The translations under genes and the position numbers were made by a program. From assembly GCA_964643325.1 (NCBI GenBank), contig CAZXSE010000024.1, positions 1-12,850 on the forward strand: a DNA stretch of 12,850 nt, read 5' to 3'. How positions within the stretch are numbered: position 1 is the stretch's first letter; every line of letters starts with the position of its first letter. Shown piece after piece: positions 7,601 through 12,850 of this stretch. This DNA comes from Fredricksoniimonas sp964643325. Lineage in GTDB: Bacteria; Omnitrophota; Gorgyraeia; Zapsychrales; Fredricksoniimonadaceae. The notes below the pieces were generated by a model. That model was not told where the DNA came from, ran no database searches, and saw only the letters and a list, made by a program, of their open reading frames with translations.

Positions 7601-10600
7601 ACTGGAGCGACCTGAGCGCCCTTACCACGGCGGGGATCAACTGGCAGGACATGCTCGTCTTGTCGCAAAAAGGCATTAATTGGGATGATATCCAGACGCT
7701 TTCCGTCAAGGGTGTCAATTGGGATGATATCCAGGCGCTTTCCGCGAAGGGGATCAACTGGGATGATGTTCAGGCTCTCTCGCAGAAGGCGATCAACTGG
7801 GATGAGATCGTGTCAATATCCAGAAAAGGTATCAACTGGAGCGATCTTCAGGTCCTTAGCACCGTTGCCGTGAACTGGGATGATATCAATCGGCTCACCG
7901 TGGCCGGCATTAACTGGGATGATGTTGGCGTTATGGGCAAGAGCGGGATCAACTGGATCGATGTCGGCCAGATGACGGTCAACGGGGTCAACTGGAGCGA
8001 TGTGGCGACGTTGACCGCGGCAGGCATCAATTGGGACGAGATCAATGTGATCTCTGAAAAAGGTGTGAATTGGTCGGATATCGGTGTACTGACCGCGGCG
8101 GGCATCAACTGGGATGATATCCAGGCGTTCACGCGCGCCGGTGTGAACTGGGGTGACGTGGCTGTCCTGACGGCGGCGCACGTGAACTGGGATGACATCC
8201 TTACCATGACGCGCAAGGGTATCAACTGGGATGATGTCAATGCGCTGACAACAGCGCAGATCAACTGGGATGATGTAACAGCCCTGACCACGCAAGGCAT
8301 TAACTGGGCGGATATCATGACGCTCTCTGTTACGGGCGTGAACTGGGAGGATATTGATGTCATGTCCGCCCGCGGCATCAACTGGAGCGATATTGCGGCC
8401 ATGGCGTCGGCGGGTGTTAACTGGAATGATATCCAGGCGTTGAGCGTGACGGGCGTGAACTGGAGCGATCTGGGGGTCCTCTCGCGCGCGAATGTGAACT
8501 GGACCGATCTCGGGCGCGCCACGGTCACGGGGATCAACTGGGATGATGTGCAGGTATTGTCGCGCAAGGGCGTTAATTGGGATGATGTCTTTACGCTGAC
8601 ACGCGCCGGCGTGAACTGGAGCGACGTGAGTGTTTTGGCCGCGGCGGGTGTTAACTGGACGGATATGGCGGTCTTCAGCGCCGCGGGAGTGAATTGGGCC
8701 GAGGTTGTGGCGATCTCCCGTACGGGCGTGAACTGGAACGATGTCGCTGCGCTGACAACAGCGGGCGTTAACTGGCTGGACATTGACCGGATGAGCAGCA
8801 CCGGCATCAACTGGGACAAGATCGAAACCATTGCTGCCACGGGCATCAACTGGGACGATCTTCAGGCCATGACGGTCAAGGGCATCAATTGGGATGATAT
8901 CCAGACGCTCTCCGGCGCCGGCGTGAACTGGAATGATGTTGTAGTTTTCTCCCAGGCCGGGATCAACTGGTCGGATGTGGCCACGCTTTCCTTGTCAGCC
9001 ATGAACTGGACCGATCTGGGCGTTCTGTTCGCCGCGGGCGTTAATTGGGAAGATGTTCAGCGGGTATCGACGACCGCGATCAATTGGGACGATATCCAGG
9101 CGCTTTCCGCGAAGGGTGTCAACTGGGCTGATATCGCCGCGCTTAGCGGCGAGGGGATCAATTGGGATGATATCGGGGTCCTAGCCAGCCGCGGCGTCAA
9201 CTGGAATGACATTGCTGTTATGGCGCGGGCGGGTGTTAACTGGAACGACCTCAACGCTCTTACGAGGACCGCTTTGAATTGGGCCGACCTTGGCGTGATG
9301 TCAGTAACAGGCATTAACTGGCAGGATGTTCAGGCCCTCTCTGCGGCAGGCATCAACTGGGCGGATATTGAAGTCCTGAGCGCCACGGGGGTCAATTGGC
9401 TTGACATTGATCTGATGGCCAGGGCCGGTATTAATTGGACGGACCTTCAGGTCCTTGCGGCCGCGGCCATCAACTGGACAGATCTGATGACGGTCTCCCA
9501 AAAGAACATCAATTGGGATGATATCGGGCGCCTTACCGTTGCGGGTGTGAACTGGGAGAGCATCGGGTCCATGTCCTCTGTCGGTATTAATTGGGATGAC
9601 ATCCAGACGCTTTCCGTGAAAGGCGTTAATTGGGATGATCTGCAACAGATGACCGTTGCCGGTGTTAATTGGCAGGACATCGCGGTCCTGTCGGCTTCCT
9701 CTATTAATTGGACCGATATGACCGTTCTGAGCAAGGCGAATGTGAATTGGGACGATGTTATGACCATGACACAGAAGGGCGTCAATTGGGCGGACATCAG
9801 CGCGCTTTCCCTGGCCGGGGTCAATTGGGACGATCTTCAGTCCTTGTCAGAGACCGGGATCAACTGGTCAGATCTGGCTGTGATGAGCCTTAAGGGCGTG
9901 AACTGGGAAGACATTCATGCGCTTTCTGCCAAGGCCATCAACTGGGACGACCTGGTCGTTCTTTCCCGTAAGGGTGTTAATTGGGACGACATGCAGCGGC
10001 TGTATGATGCCGGCATGAATTGGGACGATCTTACGCTGATGACCCGCTCCGGATTGAACTGGGATGATATCCAGGTGCTTTCCGAAAAGGGGATCAACTG
10101 GGATGATATCCAGACCATGACCCGGAACGGGATCAATTGGGATGATATTGATACTCTTTCGAAGACGGGCGTGAACTGGGATGATATCGCGGTCATGGCG
10201 GCCGCAGGCGTCAATTGGGAAGATGTCGGCGCTCTATCCCTGACAGGTGTTAATTGGGCGGACATCCTGGTCCTTGGCCAGACCGGCATCAATTGGTCGG
10301 ATCTTAATACCTGGACACGCGCGGGCATTAACTGGACGGATATTGTCGTGTTAACGCAAGCCGGGGTCAATTGGGATAATGTTCAGACCATGACGGCCGC
10401 GGGCATTAATTGGGATGAGATCCAGGTCCTGTCCGAAAAGGGGATCAACTGGGATGATGTCCAGTCCCTTTTCCAGAAAGGCGTTAATTGGGATGATCTT
10501 AACGTCTTCTCCAGGGCTGCTATTAATTGGGACGAGATCGTTGTCATTTCGCGGAAAGCCATCAACTGGGATGATCTGGGCGTCCTGACCCTGAGCGGGA

Positions 10601-12850
10601 TCAACTGGACGGATGTCGGGGTCATGTCCGCGACCGGGATCAACTGGGCGGATGTGGACGCCTTGTCCAAGACCGGGGTCAATTGGAGCGACGTTTATAC
10701 ATTGAGCGTGACCGGTGTAAATTGGACCGACCTGCAGCGCATGAGCGCCAAGGGCATCAACTGGGACGATATCCAGACGCTGACGCGTCAGGGCATCAAT
10801 TGGGATGACATTCAGCGCATGAGCGCGTCGGGGGTCAACTGGACGGATATCAATGTCATGGCGCAGGCGGGCGTGAATTGGGATGATCTTGCCGCGCTGA
10901 GCACGGAAGCAGTGAACTGGTCGGATATTGAGGTCTTGACCAGGGCGGGCATCAATTGGAACGATATAACGCGTATGAGCACGATCGCGGTCAACTGGAC
11001 GGATATCCAGGCCATGACAGCGGCGGGTATCAACTGGAGTGATGTGCAGGCGTTGGCAGCGGCCGGGGTGAACTGGCTTGACATTGGTATCATGAGCGCG
11101 ACCGGCTTGAACTGGGACGATATGCAGGTCCTGACGGCCGCAGGCATCAATTGGACGGACCTGAGCGCCCTGACAACGGCAGGTGTCAATTGGGACGAGC
11201 TTGAGGTCTTGAGCCTGACCGGTGTCAATTGGTCGGATATCGGCGCCATGACAACAGCAGGTGTTAATTGGAACGATATCAGCGTGCTTGCCGGGATGGG
11301 GATGAACTGGGATGACATGAAGGTCCTGACCCGCACCGGCGTGAACTGGGCGGATGTGGGCGCCATGACGGCGGCAGGGGTCAACTGGTCGGATATCGGC
11401 GCCTTGACGGCCGCGGGCATTAACTGGGATGATGTGAATGTCCTTTCGCTCACAGGGCTTAACTGGAATGATATCGGGGTCATGAGTGCGGCGGGGGTCA
11501 ACTGGTCGGATGTGAGCGTCCTGACAGCAGCGGGGGTCAACTGGTCAGATCTGCAGACAATGACCGTGACCGCCGTGAATTGGGATAATATCCAGGAGTT
11601 CACGACGGCAGGGGTCAACTGGTCGGATATCGGCCGCATGACCACCGCAGGATTGAACTGGACGGATATCGACGTTCTCTTTAAGACGGGGATCAACTGG
11701 ACGGATATGAGTGTGATGGCTGCGGCCGGGATCAACTGGACCGATATTGCGGTCTTCTCGGATCAGGGCATCAACTGGAGCGATATTGATGCATTATCCA
11801 AGACGGGGATCAATTGGCCGGACCTTGGCGTCATGGCTTCGATCGGCGTGAATTGGGCTGATATTCAGACCATGACGCGTTCCGGCGTTAATTGGGAAGA
11901 TATAACGGTCATGGCCGGGATCGGGGTCAACTGGACGGATATTGCCCGCCTGACATCCGCGGGCGTTAACTGGACGGATATCGATGTTCTTTCGAGCGCC
12001 GGGATCAACTGGAGCGACATCGAGGCTTTGTCGAAGACCGGCATTAACTGGACCGATATTGATGTGCTGGCCAGAACGGGCGTGAACTGGGCCGATCTCG
12101 GCGTGATGACAACGCGGGGTGTTAATTGGACAGATGTTGGCGCGCTGACGCTGGCCGGTGTGAATTGGATCGACCTGACAGCCATGAGCGCCGCGGGGGT
12201 GAATTGGACCGATATTGGCGTCCTGACGTTGACAGGCGTCAATTGGATCGACATTGATGTTCTTTCTTCCGCAGGAGTGAACTGGGCCAGCATTTCCGCG
12301 CTGTCACAGGCGAATGTGAATTGGGATGGCCTTGATGTTATATCCGCGGCAGGCATTAACTGGGATGATCTCAATGTCATGACGCAGGCGGGCGTTAACT
12401 GGGCGGATATCACTGTACTGACGCAGGCGGGTGTGAACTGGAGCGACATTGATGCGTTGTCGAAGACCGGCATCAACTGGAATGATATTGAGGCAATGAG
12501 CGTTACAGGCGTCAATTGGGATGACTTGCAACGATTGACGGTTGTCGGCGTGAACTGGGATGATCTGGATGTCCTGACGAGAGCCGGGGTCAACTGGGGC
12601 GATGTCAGCGTCCTTGCGGCCAGGGGAATGAATTGGGATGATCTGAACGTGATGTCCCGTTCCGGCGTCAACTGGAGCGATATCCAGGTCCTGAGCGCTG
12701 CCGGCGTGAACTGGGATGATGTGGATGTCCTGGCGGCAACAGGGGTCAACTGGTTCGATCTTGAGGTCATGACAACGGCCGGTGTCAATTGGCTCGACAT
12801 CGACGCGCTGTCCAAGACCGGCGTTAACTGGAGCGACATTTATACATTGA
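4651..12850 (+). CDS. Giant secreted 13-residue-repeat protein, 3' end beyond the window
   Basis: The frame is open from ATG 4651 to the last base, giving at least 2,733 residues. An in-frame TGA at 4639-4641 limits the start; GTG 4648 is the only close rival, and no good Shine-Dalgarno is visible. Residues 1-37 form a signal peptide (hydrophobic VLAFIISLLINVIAAA, cleavage VHA|Q). Residues about 40-78 are Gly/Ser/Ala-rich. Residues about 80-183 resemble an invasin/filamin-type bacterial Ig-like domain (QPVVAILDENNNVVT, then VTAVNGLVRFTGLMISRAG). Residues about 187-299 form an unrecognised domain (FAAVWDTDAGGYYIYSW) with Cys222 and Cys253, a possible disulfide pair. From residue 300 to the window end there are only 13-residue repeats with consensus [IV]NWxD[IVL]xx[LM][ST]xxG; I saw no cysteine among them. 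The setting and signal peptide imply export; adhesin, fibre or cell-wall-associated roles are inference. I do not recognise the repeat family. Its length suggests a very long protein like the giant ORFs reported in some uncultivated bacteria. Confidence 0.9.
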   Translation, partial: MRINKAITIIQQLVPNCVLAFIISLLINVIAAAPVHAQFTGGSQGDAAEAVIGSDIFTGGAETGSGSAVTGAAGSLSHGSATHITFLVSPSSIRHSEAFPRQPVVAILDENNNVVTSDNTTQVTVSIQNNPGAGALFGTQTVTAVNGLVRFTGLMISRAGSMYTLRAEASGLGYAISENFDIFIGTGPKFAAVWDTDAGGYYIYSWLEDNNQRKGIHASDGCRAPYKIYQGSAQTLAATLYNQNYDPGADELCGPSNKWTPAAANKNDSFFIDVKIYDLTDTPLYTFSPLDISAMQISDANWDNLAAMKAMMDQVNWDDLEEMTKKGINWADVASMSTSAVNWEYLGVLRSDVVAVKTVTDRMANVNWTDIKDMSDQQINWEDIDVMTRAGVNWEDLYEMTTRGINWQDINVLSEIGINWDDLGVMSDAAINWADIGRLTLEGINWADIGVLTEAGINWYDLDVMSVAGINWYDLAVMTGAGVNWPDRVNWDALAVMTNANINWDDLNVMSQKGLNWDDIEILTKAGINWEDLDTLSTAGVNWSDIELMTKSNINWSDIQTLTIAGVNWADVDVLSRSGINWADIMTMGRTGINWADIGVLSAAGVNWDDVQAFAASGINWSDINTVSRTGINWTDIRELSIAGVNWASIGAMSTGGINWDDIVVFSEAGVNWSDIGVLSSQGINWSDISAFAAAGINWNDITVMSQAGVNWDEIQVLSAKGVNWADIAVFAAAGINWSDVLALSTTAINWADMQVMSAIGINWNDIQRLSAAGVNWDGLDALLTSGINWDDVAVLTRAGVNWEDIGVLAQTGINWQDIQTFTVSAINWSDIQVLSARGVNWSDVQVFTNIGINWSDVERLTVAGVNWDDVQTLSVKGVNWDDIDVLSRTAINWNDIDALSRTGINWSDVGAMSVAGINWNDIGVLSAKGVNWDDVQAMSTTGVNWDSIGAMSQAGVNWDDVNALTRKGINWDNVQEITTTAVNWSDLSALTTAGINWQDMLVLSQKGINWDDIQTLSVKGVNWDDIQALSAKGINWDDVQALSQKAINWDEIVSISRKGINWSDLQVLSTVAVNWDDINRLTVAGINWDDVGVMGKSGINWIDVGQMTVNGVNWSDVATLTAAGINWDEINVISEKGVNWSDIGVLTAAGINWDDIQAFTRAGVNWGDVAVLTAAHVNWDDILTMTRKGINWDDVNALTTAQINWDDVTALTTQGINWADIMTLSVTGVNWEDIDVMSARGINWSDIAAMASAGVNWNDIQALSVTGVNWSDLGVLSRANVNWTDLGRATVTGINWDDVQVLSRKGVNWDDVFTLTRAGVNWSDVSVLAAAGVNWTDMAVFSAAGVNWAEVVAISRTGVNWNDVAALTTAGVNWLDIDRMSSTGINWDKIETIAATGINWDDLQAMTVKGINWDDIQTLSGAGVNWNDVVVFSQAGINWSDVATLSLSAMNWTDLGVLFAAGVNWEDVQRVSTTAINWDDIQALSAKGVNWADIAALSGEGINWDDIGVLASRGVNWNDIAVMARAGVNWNDLNALTRTALNWADLGVMSVTGINWQDVQALSAAGINWADIEVLSATGVNWLDIDLMARAGINWTDLQVLAAAAINWTDLMTVSQKNINWDDIGRLTVAGVNWESIGSMSSVGINWDDIQTLSVKGVNWDDLQQMTVAGVNWQDIAVLSASSINWTDMTVLSKANVNWDDVMTMTQKGVNWADISALSLAGVNWDDLQSLSETGINWSDLAVMSLKGVNWEDIHALSAKAINWDDLVVLSRKGVNWDDMQRLYDAGMNWDDLTLMTRSGLNWDDIQVLSEKGINWDDIQTMTRNGINWDDIDTLSKTGVNWDDIAVMAAAGVNWEDVGALSLTGVNWADILVLGQTGINWSDLNTWTRAGINWTDIVVLTQAGVNWDNVQTMTAAGINWDEIQVLSEKGINWDDVQSLFQKGVNWDDLNVFSRAAINWDEIVVISRKAINWDDLGVLTLSGINWTDVGVMSATGINWADVDALSKTGVNWSDVYTLSVTGVNWTDLQRMSAKGINWDDIQTLTRQGINWDDIQRMSASGVNWTDINVMAQAGVNWDDLAALSTEAVNWSDIEVLTRAGINWNDITRMSTIAVNWTDIQAMTAAGINWSDVQALAAAGVNWLDIGIMSATGLNWDDMQVLTAAGINWTDLSALTTAGVNWDELEVLSLTGVNWSDIGAMTTAGVNWNDISVLAGMGMNWDDMKVLTRTGVNWADVGAMTAAGVNWSDIGALTAAGINWDDVNVLSLTGLNWNDIGVMSAAGVNWSDVSVLTAAGVNWSDLQTMTVTAVNWDNIQEFTTAGVNWSDIGRMTTAGLNWTDIDVLFKTGINWTDMSVMAAAGINWTDIAVFSDQGINWSDIDALSKTGINWPDLGVMASIGVNWADIQTMTRSGVNWEDITVMAGIGVNWTDIARLTSAGVNWTDIDVLSSAGINWSDIEALSKTGINWTDIDVLARTGVNWADLGVMTTRGVNWTDVGALTLAGVNWIDLTAMSAAGVNWTDIGVLTLTGVNWIDIDVLSSAGVNWASISALSQANVNWDGLDVISAAGINWDDLNVMTQAGVNWADITVLTQAGVNWSDIDALSKTGINWNDIEAMSVTGVNWDDLQRLTVVGVNWDDLDVLTRAGVNWGDVSVLAARGMNWDDLNVMSRSGVNWSDIQVLSAAGVNWDDVDVLAATGVNWFDLEVMTTAGVNWLDIDALSKTGVNWSDIYTL
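5548..12850 (+). repeat. Coding tandem array of 39-nt (13-residue) NW repeats, 187 NW motifs in window
   Basis: Units start at the codon before Asn-Trp: 5548, 5593, 5632, 5671, then 5746 to 6058 every 39 nt, a 6-residue stub at 6097, then 6115 to 12784 every 39 nt (172 complete units) and a partial unit at 12823. Within the 172, by my reading, Asn2 and Trp3 are invariant, position 1 is Ile or Val in all but about ten (Leu or Met), Asp5 is kept in about 154 and Gly13 in about 147. Position 6 is Ile/Val/Leu/Met, and position 9 is mostly Leu or Met with some Phe. Positions 4, 7, 8, 11 and 12 vary freely. Neighbouring units use different synonymous codons (AAC or AAT, ATC or ATT, GTC, GTG or GTT), so the array is diverged at DNA level and is not a simple satellite. 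Confidence 0.95.

Noticed and set aside
5841..12839. A series of long minus-strand open frames with a periodic SQLTPA-like peptide
   Set aside because: They are the reverse complement of the NW repeat array: the biased codons for Ile/Val-Asn-Trp leave one antisense frame mostly free of stops, and the peptide has the same 13-residue period. They are broken into many pieces, while the + strand frame is continuous, has a signal peptide and keeps invariant residues.
5548..12850. CRISPR array or non-coding satellite
   Set aside because: The 39-nt period has no unique spacers alternating with identical repeats; every unit translates in one frame to the same protein motif, with variation concentrated at third codon positions and at specific residues.

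Overview
The window looks like chromosomal DNA from a diderm (Gram-negative-type) bacterium with a moderately high G+C content. It opens with the C-terminal end of an outer-membrane secretin, and the four genes that follow, all on the + strand, encode proteins with apparent Sec-type signal peptides. The lineage cannot be fixed from sequence alone. Secretin, TPR/coiled-coil and SUMF1-fold genes next to an extremely long repetitive ORF would suit poorly characterised phyla such as Omnitrophota, from which giant ORFs have been reported, but that is only a guess.

Layout: (1) 1-335, secretin C-terminus. (2) 365-1186, periplasmic coiled-coil plus TPR protein, whose reading frame overlaps the secretin stop. 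(3) 1257-2840 and (4) 2873-4501, two tandem paralogues with signal peptide, N-terminal beta-rich domain and SUMF1/formylglycine-generating-enzyme-like fold; both lack the two catalytic cysteines. Genes 1-4 are tightly packed and probably co-transcribed. (5) 4502-4650, an AT-rich gap with two inverted repeats and a good sigma70-like promoter. (6) 4651 to the window edge, a giant ORF that is still open at 12850 (at least 2,733 residues).

The giant ORF dominates the window. It has a signal peptide, an Ig-like domain and a two-cysteine linker domain, followed by an uninterrupted array of 13-residue (39-nt) repeats with consensus [IV]-N-W-x-D-[IVL]-x-x-[LM]-[ST]-x-x-G. I count 187 Asn-Trp motifs, every one intact. 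From 6115 to 12823 the phase is exactly 172 x 39 nt with no net indel, although the units differ widely in codons and in variable residues. The pattern reads as a helix-capping box with a hydrophobic staple and a Gly helix stop, suggesting a very long one-helix-per-repeat solenoid or fibre. I do not recognise the repeat as a named family.

Working hypothesis: the locus makes a secreted or surface-displayed giant repeat protein, with the secretin/TPR genes as possible export machinery and the SUMF1-like pair as accessory extracytoplasmic proteins. No RNA genes, insertion sequences, CRISPR arrays or phage genes were seen.
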